DNA of 64,000 nucleotides from Parapedobacter deserti (lineage in GTDB: Bacteria > Bacteroidota > Bacteroidia > Sphingobacteriales > Sphingobacteriaceae): the NCBI RefSeq assembly GCF_042646065.1, contig NZ_JBHRTA010000008.1, positions 186,001 through 250,000 of the forward strand, in the 5' to 3' direction. The position numbers and the translations under genes are program-made. Within the stretch, counting starts at the first letter, position 1; every line of letters starts with the position of its first letter. Below the pieces are notes generated by a model that was not told the origin of the DNA, ran no database searches, and saw only the letters and a list, made by a program, of their open reading frames with translations. Below, piece after piece: positions 1-8,129 of this stretch.

Positions 1-190
1 CCTCGGTATCACCCGCATATTCGTTTTTATTGAACACTAAATCGACTATTTCCTTCCGTCCCTGAAAAATGCCGTTCAACAAAGCGATCAGTAGGTCTTT
101 GTTCGGCTCGGTACCGAATATCCGCTTAAAGCTGAAGTCCAAGAGCGGATCAATGAATCTGCCTGCAATAGGTTGCTCGGATTTGGTCAT
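1..190 (-). CDS. PD-(D/E)XK nuclease family transposase-like protein, N-terminal part (runs off the window)
   Basis: Reading the minus strand from the ATG at 190 gives about 63 residues that continue past the window edge. The segment has the opening of the PDDEXK_2/Rpn-type family: an Asp-Pro-Leu-Leu-Asp-Phe stretch, then FKRIFG, then NKDLLIALLNGI. Members are widespread in Bacteroidota, are often multicopy and frequently decayed; several are PD-(D/E)XK nucleases that promote recombination. The catalytic residues lie beyond the edge, so I cannot say whether this copy is intact. It sits next to two further genes of the same broad group (638-1618 and 2216-2992). Confidence 0.75.
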   Translation of the reverse strand, partial: MTKSEQPIAGRFIDPLLDFSFKRIFGTEPNKDLLIALLNGIFQGRKEIVDLVFNKNEYAGDTE

Positions 191-254
191 AGGCAAAGAT
201 AAAATAATCTGACAAAAGATCACCCTCCCCAGCTTTTTCAACTTCGACAAACCG

Positions 255-530
255 TTGCCATCCGCTGATAAGTTAAAGGCCCGGCTTATAAAATTCCATA
301 AGGCGCACGGCTCGGACGCGTATATAAATCTGTTCAAGGACCCAAAGCTGATTGACCTATTGGAAGAGGAATTGATCCCATCGGGGTATTTCAAAACTCC
401 GCGTGATGTGCCGGAGGTGCAGCAGTATTGCCGCGAAACCTATGGATACAATTATCCAAGTGCTACGGGCACGCTGAACACAGCGGTTGAAAAAGGGTGG
501 CTGGTGAAGAATGAAAAACTTCGCCTATGA
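255..530 (+). CDS. Small hypothetical protein (91 aa or slightly longer)
   Basis: Not recognised. The reading frame is open from 213, with a TTG at 255 as the first usual start and no ATG near the beginning, so it may be a remnant of a longer gene. It is rich in charged residues and ends in a segment GTLNTAVEKGWLVKNEK. A diverged copy of that same tail is visible at about 2005-2083 after a second decayed frame, so the two probably descend from one family that travels with the Rpn-type genes. There are no membrane segments or cysteines. Function unknown. Confidence 0.4.
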   Translation: MPSADKLKARLIKFHKAHGSDAYINLFKDPKLIDLLEEELIPSGYFKTPRDVPEVQQYCRETYGYNYPSATGTLNTAVEKGWLVKNEKLRL

Positions 531-637
531 GGTGCAAACAGGGGGCGAAGGCTCCGAAGGGGAAAAAATAGGATAAAAACAAAATCCACCTACCTCTTGG
601 CAAATGGCTGTCAGTCATCGGCGATATCCGGCCTACC

Positions 638-1618
638 CTACAATTTTTCCACTTCTTCGATAGGAAGTTCCAGCACGTCTGCAATCATCGCGTTGTCAAA
701 ACCGCTGTTCTTCATCTTGGCCGCTGAACGCAGCTTTTCTGCATAGGCCTTTGCGCGTTCCTGTTTTACCTTTGCGCGTTCGTGCTCAATCAGGCGCTTG
801 GCCCGGGCACGTTCTTTCTCAATGCCTTCCCTTTTGGCCTTATCTACCAAAATATTCCGTTGTTCCCATAGTTTCGGTACTCCTTCCTTCCAGTTGTGCT
901 GTTTCACTTTTAAAGATATAGAATTGGTTCGCATCTTCAAAGGAAACGTAATATTTCAAAAAGTCATATATGCCTGCCCGCGTGTACTTTGGCATCCTGC
1001 GGGCCTTCATCTCGAAATACAGGTCGCGTTTGATGCCATGCAGTGCATCGTCGTCCGCACCCGGCTGCTTGATGGACATCAATGCCGTGAGCACCACCAC
1101 GGCGAACGGATTCGCGTCTGACCGCAGCGCGGCTTCGTCCTGGTCCAGCACCTTGTACGTGGTGAACTCGTAAGACAGCCTGGTGCCCAGCAGCCCTTCC
1201 TCATACACCGATGGCCGGTAGCTTTTATGGCCGTCCGCCAGTATGGCGATGGCCGTGATGGGAACTTTGTATTTCTCGCGCAACCGGATGTAGTAATCGG
1301 CCATGCGCCGGGCAAGGTCGCCACGGCCCTTGTGCGACTGCACCTCGATGTGGCAGAGGATGAACCGTTCGCTGCCATCTTTAAGGAATACTTTTACCAG
1401 TTTATCCACGTACCGCATGCTTCTGTTGCGGCCCCGCCGGTGCTCCGGGAAAAGCTCATCGAGCTCCTTATCCCAGTATTCGAACTCCCTGCTGAATCGA
1501 ACAGGTCGGCATCGTCCGGGTAGAAGAAATTCAGGAAATCACGGAAAACATGCTCCAGCACCGCTTTCCAGAGCCGGTCGTCCTGCCTGCCGCTATTCGT
1601 CTTTTTAGGTCCTGCCAT
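638..1618 (-). pseudogene. Rpn family recombination-promoting nuclease/putative transposase, twice frameshifted
   Basis: Three consecutive minus-strand frames together make one Rpn-like protein. Part one starts at 1618 (MAGPKKTNSGRQDD) and carries LEHVFRDFLNFFYPD. Near 1498 one base appears missing; shifting restores FSREFEYWDKELDELFPEH and leads into the frame 1418-840. That frame holds the nuclease core: VDKLVKVFLKDG and the CHIEVQ motif equivalent to (D/E)xK. A second shift near 835-870 joins the charged C-terminal helix (DKAKREGIEKERARAKR) ending at 638. Family members are about 300 residues, which fits the sum. Two frameshifts make it very probably inactive, unless sequencing error is responsible. 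It shares the region with two other Rpn-type genes. Confidence 0.8.
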
Positions 1619-1705
1619 ATTTCATCGTTGATGATGAAGCGAATATACTCAGAATCATCGATACTTACTAAATTTTTTATCATTTATCGGTGTGGCTGTT
1701 CAGGC

Positions 1706-2083
1706 TTAGAAGAGACGCCCCGAAAGCCGACCGAGCGGCCCCGGAAGTATGAGCGAGACACTGAGCATCTCGTGGAGCAAATGATAGCTGATTTTGCAAA
1801 GGATCATAACCTGATTTTGGAGTCGGGGAGGCTGTATGAGCTGTTGGCGAAATACGTAGACAAGGAATTGGAGAAAAGGGAAACCACCAAAAAAACCAAG
1901 GGGGGCAAGGTCTCGAAAAAGAAGGTCTTTGCCTACGTGAGGAAGAAGTGAAAGGAATGGCGGAGCCGGGATGGCGGCGGAAGGGGAGGGGTGATACCGG
2001 TATGCTGAATACGGGGTAGTGAAAAAGGATGGCTGGTGCGGGAGGGCAAGTCGAAGCCGAAGTGGTATAAGAAGAAGCGGTAG
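1706..2083 (+). pseudogene. Decayed small gene related at its 3' end to the 255-530 gene
   Basis: A charged, Lys-rich frame runs from about 1706 to a stop at 1949-1951 (ending KVSKKKVFAYVRKK). After it, out of frame, 2008-2083 reads as a relative of the tail of the gene at 255-530: a Thr-Gly-Met-Leu-Asn-Thr equivalent, then a Lys-Gly-Trp-Leu-Val-Arg equivalent and a basic end at the TAG 2081-2083. One or two missing bases are needed to keep the frame, so this is a broken copy. The family is not recognised. The association with Rpn-like genes on both sides is the only context. Confidence 0.4.
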
Positions 2084-2215
2084 GCTGTTCGGTATTGAAT
2101 CTTTAAGAACGGAAATGAGAAAAAGCCACCGGTCGGTGCTGAACCTGTAGAAAGCAAAAAGCCATCCGACCAATGTGGGATGGCTCAATATTCTGTAATG
2201 GTGGACTAGCTGTCG

Positions 2216-2416
2216 CTACTTCTTTTTCTTCTTGTCCAAATCAGCACGGACTTTCTCGACGAAATCTTCGGTTACCGTAGCAAAATTAGCAATTTCAGCA
2301 ACGGTGAATTTTCCCGCAGCCAATAGATTGCTCACAACCTCATAGCTTTTCTGCTCGGCACCTAATTCAAATCCTTCTGCCTTTCCTTCTGCTTTCAGCA
2401 ATTCATACGTACTCAT
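2216..2416 (-). CDS. Possible internally initiated short C-terminal Rpn product (66 aa)
   Basis: Within the gene 2216-2992 the in-frame ATG at 2416 (Met193) is preceded six bases upstream by a perfect AGGAGG at 2423-2428, which in the long frame encodes Arg-Arg. Shine-Dalgarno sequences are uncommon in this group, so a perfect one at this spacing is notable. Some Rpn genes are reported to make a short C-terminal protein from an internal start that acts on the full-length nuclease. The product here would be a 66-residue helical, Lys-rich peptide (MSTYELLKAEGKAEG to the end). Expression is inference only. Confidence 0.35.
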   Translation of the reverse strand: MSTYELLKAEGKAEGFELGAEQKSYEVVSNLLAAGKFTVAEIANFATVTEDFVEKVRADLDKKKKK

Positions 2417-2992
2417 AACTTGCCTCCTGATCGTTTTTGGTAGTTTTTTAGTCAATCTCTTCGCTTCCTCGGGCGACAATTCCGCCTGATGCAAACAATA
2501 CACCACCAACTCCTGCCCCAGATACCCCTCCACGTTGGCTAGCCCGATGGTCATCACCAAGGAAAAATTACTGCCCAACCACGCCTTGTCATGCGCATGC
2601 TTGAGCGACAACAATGATGCCACCAGGAAATGGTTGTCCAATGCCCTGATTTCCTCGTCGCTAGCATCGCGCAGGTTGCTGTAAAGGTAGTCGAATTTCG
2701 GAAGAAATCCAAGCAACTCGGATTCCAAATCAGCAAACAGCCGATCCAACGTCCAATATTCCCATTTTTCCTCGCCGTGGTAGAATAAAATGGGGATGAT
2801 GGGCGAAAGTTGCTTTCTGCCTTCTTCTATTTGCTGCTGGTAGCCCGAGAAGATGTAGCCCCCAACCTGTACGGGCGTATACTTGTCGGGCCGACTCTTA
2901 TGCTCCACCAGCAGCGAGATGTCCACGCTGCCCTTACCGTCTTTACGCATGCTCATACGAACGCTGCGCCTTTGATTTGCGAAACAATGCAT
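2216..2992 (-). CDS. Rpn family PD-(D/E)XK nuclease, 5'-truncated
   Basis: A 258-residue frame of the Rpn/Transposase_31 type. The nuclease core is visible: an Asp in VDISLL followed by VEHKS (the D...ExK arrangement), then a conserved block around IPILFYHGEEKWEY and a C-terminal helical part (SPEEAKRLTKKLPKTIRRQ). Family proteins normally begin with an N-terminal segment of about 50 residues (His-Asp-x-x-Phe-Lys type) before this core. Here the homology begins at about residue 12 and the upstream DNA encodes something else, so the gene looks truncated at its 5' end and may be inactive. A second start with a strong ribosome-binding site lies inside it at 2416. Confidence 0.7.
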   Translation of the reverse strand: MHCFANQRRSVRMSMRKDGKGSVDISLLVEHKSRPDKYTPVQVGGYIFSGYQQQIEEGRKQLSPIIPILFYHGEEKWEYWTLDRLFADLESELLGFLPKFDYLYSNLRDASDEEIRALDNHFLVASLLSLKHAHDKAWLGSNFSLVMTIGLANVEGYLGQELVVYCLHQAELSPEEAKRLTKKLPKTIRRQVMSTYELLKAEGKAEGFELGAEQKSYEVVSNLLAAGKFTVAEIANFATVTEDFVEKVRADLDKKKKK

Positions 2993-3065
2993 AAATAAAG
3001 CGATTGGCCTGCGTTATCCGCTCAAAATATTTAACAACAAACCGCTCGCCTTTTATTTGGATCAT
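2943..3065 (-). CDS. Small ORF (40 aa), probably a gene fragment
   Basis: ATG at 3065, TAA at 2943-2945. The peptide starts MIQIKGERFVVKYFERI and is followed by a basic tail; it looks like the beginning of a protein whose remainder is gone. It overlaps the beginning of the truncated Rpn frame in another frame and sits exactly where the missing Rpn N-terminus should be, so it probably marks a recombination junction. Family not recognised. Confidence 0.25.
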   Translation of the reverse strand: MIQIKGERFVVKYFERITQANRFIYALFRKSKAQRSYEHA

Positions 3066-3231
3066 CCTTACCTCATTTCTACCCTTATTCAATACCATCC
3101 CCATATCCCCAAAAGCGGCTGGGAATGGCGTGTATAAAGGGACCGTATGATTGGAATTCCGGATGAATCACGATCTTCTTTTTGCGCATAACAAGGAAAT
3201 CTCTGAGGCCGTGTGTATCGCAGCTGCTTTT

Positions 3232-3828
3232 TCATATTTCGATATAATCATTAAACCCGCTTCTGGAACGTTCCTGGTATGTTTTCAGCTTCCGGAGAAT
3301 CATGGCCAGCGCGATATGGATGATACCGAGGATGACGAGACCTACCCCCATCCATAGGCCAATAGCAACCCCCATAAACACGGGATTCCACAAGATCATG
3401 GCCGAGAACAGTACCCCTGATATACCGGCCGCCAATAGCCACCCCCATTTGCGTTCGCCCTGGCGTTTTACCTCAAACGCGTTTATAGTGGCCATAATCG
3501 ACCTGAACAGCAGCCACACTCCAATAAACACCGAAAGCATCAGCGCGGAGATGCCGGGGTTTGAAACCAGGCAGATGCCGACAATGAGATTGAGCAGCCC
3601 GCCGATCAGGTGCCAGCCCCAGTTGGTGAGGGACTTACGGTTAGAAAAGGCATAGATCAATTCGAGCAGTCCGGCAGCGGCAATGCCTATGCTTAGGAAG
3701 ACAGTCAGTGCCAAAAAAGAACCTATGGGCGTCAGAAACGCCCATATTCCCAGACTGATGTGCAGTATGCCGGCTATAAGCGGCAAATACCAAAACTTCA
3801 GTGCGTTGTTTATGCTATACTTTTTCAT
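3232..3828 (-). CDS. HdeD/DUF308 family membrane protein
   Basis: A 198-residue protein with about six hydrophobic helices arranged as three helical hairpins, as in the HdeD (DUF308) family. It contains internal repeats of the type hydrophobic-GI..HI..GI.A, with glycine-rich turns such as GLLNLIVGICLVSNPG. HdeD in enterobacteria is associated with acid resistance, but most relatives have no known function. It lies 34 bp downstream of the RND permease stop on the same strand and is probably the last gene of the efflux operon. The last residues (about 175-198) are polar and cytoplasmic. Family assignment is firm, role is not. Confidence 0.85.
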   Translation of the reverse strand: MKKYSINNALKFWYLPLIAGILHISLGIWAFLTPIGSFLALTVFLSIGIAAAGLLELIYAFSNRKSLTNWGWHLIGGLLNLIVGICLVSNPGISALMLSVFIGVWLLFRSIMATINAFEVKRQGERKWGWLLAAGISGVLFSAMILWNPVFMGVAIGLWMGVGLVILGIIHIALAMILRKLKTYQERSRSGFNDYIEI

Positions 3829-3862
3829 GATAACAGGAAGTTAAAAGTGATTGATTCGATGG

Positions 3863-6800
3863 TTAATATTCTTTGACAGCGACATGCTCATATGGCTCGG
3901 CCGCGAGTTCGTCAACGTTGATCTTTTCTTTGTTCATGCCCAGCTTGTTCATGACGTTTTCAAACAGCTGATATACCACGGGCACCACGATGAGTGTGAG
4001 GAACAGGGAGCTCAACAAGCCACCGATAATCACCCAGGCCAGGCCGTTTTTCAGTTCCGCGCCGGCGCCCCCTGCCAAAGCAATCGGCAACATACCGATG
4101 ACCATCGCGATCGTCGTCATCAGGATGGGGCGAAGCCGTGCCCGGTTGGCGGCGATCAGCGCTTCGCGTGTAGACAACCCCTCGCGTTTGATCTGGTTGG
4201 TAAAGTCAACCAGGATGATCGCATTCTTAGCCACCAAGCCGATGAGCATGATCATCCCGAGGATCGTGAAGATATTCAGTGAGTTGTTCGTGAGTGCCAG
4301 CGCCATGAGCGCGCCGATGACTGATAGGGGTATGGAGAACATCACCACCAGGGGATGCACAAAGCTGTCATAGAGTGCCACCATGATGAAGTAAATCAAG
4401 AAGATGGAAATGAGCAGTGCGATGAATAGGGAGCCGAAGCCTTCCGATTGGTTCTCCATGTCGCCGCCCCATAAGTAGGTGACACCGGCGGGCCTATGGA
4501 TGGTTTCCAGCTGCGCTTCCAGGTCGGTAACGACGGCACTGGACGGACGGCCTACCACCTGCGACATCACCTTGACGGATATGCTCTTGTCGTACCGCTC
4601 CAACTGGCTCGGACCCGAGCCTTCCGTGATTTCGGCAAACTGCGTGAGCGATACGAGTTCGCCCCGGTCGTTTACGACCTTGATGTTGCGCACGTCATCG
4701 ATATTACGGCGGTTGTATCCGTCAAAAAGCACATTGATATCATATTCATATTCGCCATCCTGAAACTTGTTGTCGGTATTGCCGTTGAAAGCCATCTGCA
4801 TCGTGGCGCCGACGGATTGGATGGATAGACCCAAAGCGGACATCTTCTTGCGGTCTACCTTGACGGAGACTTCGGGGTTGCCCGATTCCGCAGAAAGTTT
4901 GGCCTCCGTCGTTCCCGGTATCCGCGACAGCAGGCTCAGCACATCTTCCGCATACGCGTTTACACTATCCAGGTCTGTCCCCTTTACGATCATCTGTACG
5001 GGAGCAGCCTGTGCCAGTCCCACGATATTGACAGGTATGGTTTTTACCTTGGCTCCCACCAATACCTTTTCCAGTTCCTGTTTGATTTTGGCTGCGTATA
5101 TATCGGCCGGATCATCCCGTTCAGATTGATCGACCAGTTGCACCGTGATTTCGGATTGGTAGGCCGGGGCCAGGCTGGCACCGCTGCTGGCGCTCGACTG
5201 GCCAACCGTAGTGATCATGGATACGATTTCCGGCTTGGCCGCCAGGTATTCTTCCGCCTTCTGGGTCACCCTGTTGGTTTGCTCAATTGCTACGTCTTTC
5301 GGCAGCTCAATCTGCACGAGGAACTCGCCCCGGTCGCCCTGCGGCATGAATTCGGCTTGGATGAACTTGCCCGAAATCAATCCGAAAGAGCCGATGAACA
5401 GGACCGAAATGATGCCAAGCGTGATGAATTTGTGATCCAGGGCCCATACCAGTATACCTGATACCCAGCCGGTGAATTGCTGCAGTTTGGCTTCAAAAGC
5501 ATTGACCAACCGCCCGAAGAACGATTTATTGGATATGGTTTCCAGCTTGCCGTACCGTGAGGTGAGCCACGGAACAACCGTAAATGACACCACCAGACTG
5601 AGCAGCACGGCGATAACCACCACCAGGCAGAATTCCCGCAGGATACTGACCACCATGCCACTGCCCAGCGATATCGGCAGGAAGACCACCACGATGACCA
5701 GGGTGATGGAAATAACCGTAAAGCCGATTTCTTTCGCTCCATCGAGGGACGCCCTTACCCGGTTCTTGCCCATTTCCATGTGCCGGTAGATGTTTTCAAT
5801 CACCACGATGGCGTCATCCACCAGGATGCCCACTACCAGCGAAAGCGATATCAGCGACATCAGATTCAACGAGAAGTCCATCAGGTACATGCCTACAAAC
5901 GTGGAAATCAGCGATATCGGGATCGCAATCATCACAATCAGGGCGTTGCGCAGGCTGTGCAGGAAAAACAGCATGATCAGTCCCACCAGAATGATGGCGA
6001 ATATGAGGTCAATCAAGACCGCATTGGCTGATTTAAGGGTATAGACCGAGCTGTCGTTGGCGATGTCGATCTGCAGCCCTTCAGCATGGTATTCATCGTG
6101 TAGCTGCTCGATGAGCGCCTGGGTCTGCTTGCTTACTTCCACCGCATTCGCGTCAGACTGTTTGATAATCTGCACCGCGATGGCGTTTTGCCGGTCTACA
6201 CGCGCAATCTTTTCCACTTCCTTCTGGGTATCCTGAACATGCGCCACATCCTTCAGCAGCACCTGTCCTCCGCCGGGTGTATCCAGTACCACCAGCTCGC
6301 GGAGTTCTTCCACCGATTCGAACTTGCCGGCCAACCGCACGAGGATATCCTGCCGGTCTGACTTGATGCTCCCCGTCGGGAAGTCCATGTTTGCGGTGGC
6401 AATGGCTTGCTGGACCTGCATCATGGAGAGCCCGTAGGCTTCCAGTTGGCGTGCATCCACGCTCACCCGGATCTCACGTTCCAGCCCGCCGATGAGGTTG
6501 ACCTGTGCCACACCGGTTATCTGCGACAGGCTCGGCTGGATTTTTTTGTCCATCAGGTCAAAAAAAGCAACATCGTCCATTCCGGAGGTCGCCGACAGGG
6601 TCATGATCGGCAGATCGTCCACAGACGATTTCACCAGTGAGGGGGTTTTCGCATCGTCCGGTAGGTCCGACAGGATTTCGTTGACCTTTCGCTGGGCATC
6701 GTTCAGGGCCAGGTCGACGTCTGCATTGCTGGTAAGTGTAATCACCAGCAACGACAGGCTTTCAAACGACGTGGCTTCGATCTTTTTGACGTTCTCCATG

Positions 6801-7018
6801 GTGCCCACCGCGTCTTCCAGTTTTTTGGTGACGGTGGTTTCCACTTCGCCCGGGGATGCTCCGGGGTATACCGTGGATACGGTGATGACACCGGGTGAGA
6901 ATTTGGGCAGCAGCTCATAGTTGAGCGAAAGGTAGCTGACGATGCCGAACAAGGTCAGCACGGTGAAGACCACGATCACGATGGACGGTCTTCGTATCGA
7001 TATATCTGATATCTTCAT
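3863..7018 (-). CDS. Efflux RND transporter permease subunit (HAE1/AcrB type)
   Basis: A 1051-residue inner-membrane proton-driven exporter, the full length for the family. The two-fold repeat is visible: an N-terminal helix at about 10-30, a large periplasmic part (about 35-330), six helices (about 335-540), then the second periplasmic domain and six more helices to about 1020. The paired Asp401-Asp402 in the fourth helix (GILVDDAIVVIEN) are the proton-relay residues of HAE1 members. Substrates cannot be told from sequence. It starts at the ATG 7018, 18 bp after the adaptor stop, in the order channel-adaptor-permease-HdeD, so it forms a complete tripartite pump operon with its neighbours. 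Confidence 0.95.
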   Translation of the reverse strand: MKISDISIRRPSIVIVVFTVLTLFGIVSYLSLNYELLPKFSPGVITVSTVYPGASPGEVETTVTKKLEDAVGTMENVKKIEATSFESLSLLVITLTSNADVDLALNDAQRKVNEILSDLPDDAKTPSLVKSSVDDLPIMTLSATSGMDDVAFFDLMDKKIQPSLSQITGVAQVNLIGGLEREIRVSVDARQLEAYGLSMMQVQQAIATANMDFPTGSIKSDRQDILVRLAGKFESVEELRELVVLDTPGGGQVLLKDVAHVQDTQKEVEKIARVDRQNAIAVQIIKQSDANAVEVSKQTQALIEQLHDEYHAEGLQIDIANDSSVYTLKSANAVLIDLIFAIILVGLIMLFFLHSLRNALIVMIAIPISLISTFVGMYLMDFSLNLMSLISLSLVVGILVDDAIVVIENIYRHMEMGKNRVRASLDGAKEIGFTVISITLVIVVVFLPISLGSGMVVSILREFCLVVVIAVLLSLVVSFTVVPWLTSRYGKLETISNKSFFGRLVNAFEAKLQQFTGWVSGILVWALDHKFITLGIISVLFIGSFGLISGKFIQAEFMPQGDRGEFLVQIELPKDVAIEQTNRVTQKAEEYLAAKPEIVSMITTVGQSSASSGASLAPAYQSEITVQLVDQSERDDPADIYAAKIKQELEKVLVGAKVKTIPVNIVGLAQAAPVQMIVKGTDLDSVNAYAEDVLSLLSRIPGTTEAKLSAESGNPEVSVKVDRKKMSALGLSIQSVGATMQMAFNGNTDNKFQDGEYEYDINVLFDGYNRRNIDDVRNIKVVNDRGELVSLTQFAEITEGSGPSQLERYDKSISVKVMSQVVGRPSSAVVTDLEAQLETIHRPAGVTYLWGGDMENQSEGFGSLFIALLISIFLIYFIMVALYDSFVHPLVVMFSIPLSVIGALMALALTNNSLNIFTILGMIMLIGLVAKNAIILVDFTNQIKREGLSTREALIAANRARLRPILMTTIAMVIGMLPIALAGGAGAELKNGLAWVIIGGLLSSLFLTLIVVPVVYQLFENVMNKLGMNKEKINVDELAAEPYEHVAVKEY

Positions 7019-7036
7019 TTTATTGCGTTGTTAAGA

Positions 7037-8104
7037 CTATTGCGTAAGCGCTTCTACGCGCGTACCGTTATTCAGGTTAATCTGTCCGCTCGTGATGACC
7101 ATTTCGCCTTCTTCCAGACCGCTCAGAATCTCCACCTGTTCGCCGATAATACGGCCAGACACCACCTCCCGGAGCTTGGCTGTTTGGTCTGTTTCCGAAT
7201 AGACATATATCCGGTTGCTGTTGACGCTTCCGATAAAAGCGTTCCGGTCGATGACCACCCGTGGGGCTTCCTCCGGAAATTCAAATTTGGCGGTGGCATA
7301 CATGCCCGACTTAAGTGGGAGGTTCCGGGTATTCTCTACCGTTATTTCAACGGGATACTTCATGGTGTTATCCGCCTTTTCGGCGATGAAACTCACGATA
7401 CCTTCGAATACCGCATCGGGGAATACGTTGCTGGATATCGATACCCGGTCGCCTAAGCTGATGTGGACAACCTGGTATTCATTGGCCGTGACATTCAACT
7501 TCAGGCGCGAGCCGTCGACAATTTCGAAAAGCTTGGTGCCCGGCGACACGAAGGAGCCCACTTCCACCGACCGGCTGTTGATGACCCCGGCAATCGGGGC
7601 TTTGATGACGGCATCGTTCAGACGCCTTTTTGACTGTTGCAGCTTGCTTTCGGCATTCCGCAGCGATAGCTCGATGTCGTCCAGCTGCGCCTTGGTGACA
7701 CCGCCGGTTTCGAACGAGGACTGATAACGCCGGTAATCCGTTGTCAGCTTCTGGTACGCGTCTTCGGCCTGTTTCACATCGAGAGACGCTACCTCCGAGT
7801 CGATCACTGCCAGTACCTGTCCCTTCGATACCCGGCTTCCCGCTTTCACCCTGATCTCGGTGATCCGGCCGCTCGTCTCCGACAGCAGTTCCAGGTCCTG
7901 GTTTGCGGAAAAGCTTCCATTGGCCGAGAAGTCAAGCTTGATGGGCTGCTTGGAAGCCGGAGACACCATGGCGGCAACGGCACTTCCCGTCCGGGCCACC
8001 ACAGCGGTTTTCGCCTCGTTTTTGTTCCGGTTGTTGATCAGTATCCAACCGGCCAATGCGCCGGCTGCCAGTATGGTAAGGGTGGTAATGATTATCCGTT
8101 TCAT
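7037..8104 (-). CDS. Efflux RND transporter periplasmic adaptor subunit (membrane fusion protein)
   Basis: The start is taken at the ATG 8104 because MKRIIITTLTILAAGALAGW is a proper signal anchor; the frame is open 24 codons further upstream but overlaps the channel gene. The 355-residue protein has the usual order: signal anchor (1-20), biotinyl-lipoyl halves flanking a helical hairpin (about 60-200; VKAGSRVSKGQVLAVID is the first half), a beta-barrel (about 200-280) and a membrane-proximal domain to the end. It joins the inner-membrane permease encoded 18 bp downstream to the channel encoded just upstream (stop 8130). Confidence 0.93.
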   Translation of the reverse strand: MKRIIITTLTILAAGALAGWILINNRNKNEAKTAVVARTGSAVAAMVSPASKQPIKLDFSANGSFSANQDLELLSETSGRITEIRVKAGSRVSKGQVLAVIDSEVASLDVKQAEDAYQKLTTDYRRYQSSFETGGVTKAQLDDIELSLRNAESKLQQSKRRLNDAVIKAPIAGVINSRSVEVGSFVSPGTKLFEIVDGSRLKLNVTANEYQVVHISLGDRVSISSNVFPDAVFEGIVSFIAEKADNTMKYPVEITVENTRNLPLKSGMYATAKFEFPEEAPRVVIDRNAFIGSVNSNRIYVYSETDQTAKLREVVSGRIIGEQVEILSGLEEGEMVITSGQINLNNGTRVEALTQ

Positions 8105-8129
8105 TTCTTGATGTATGAATGATGTATGA

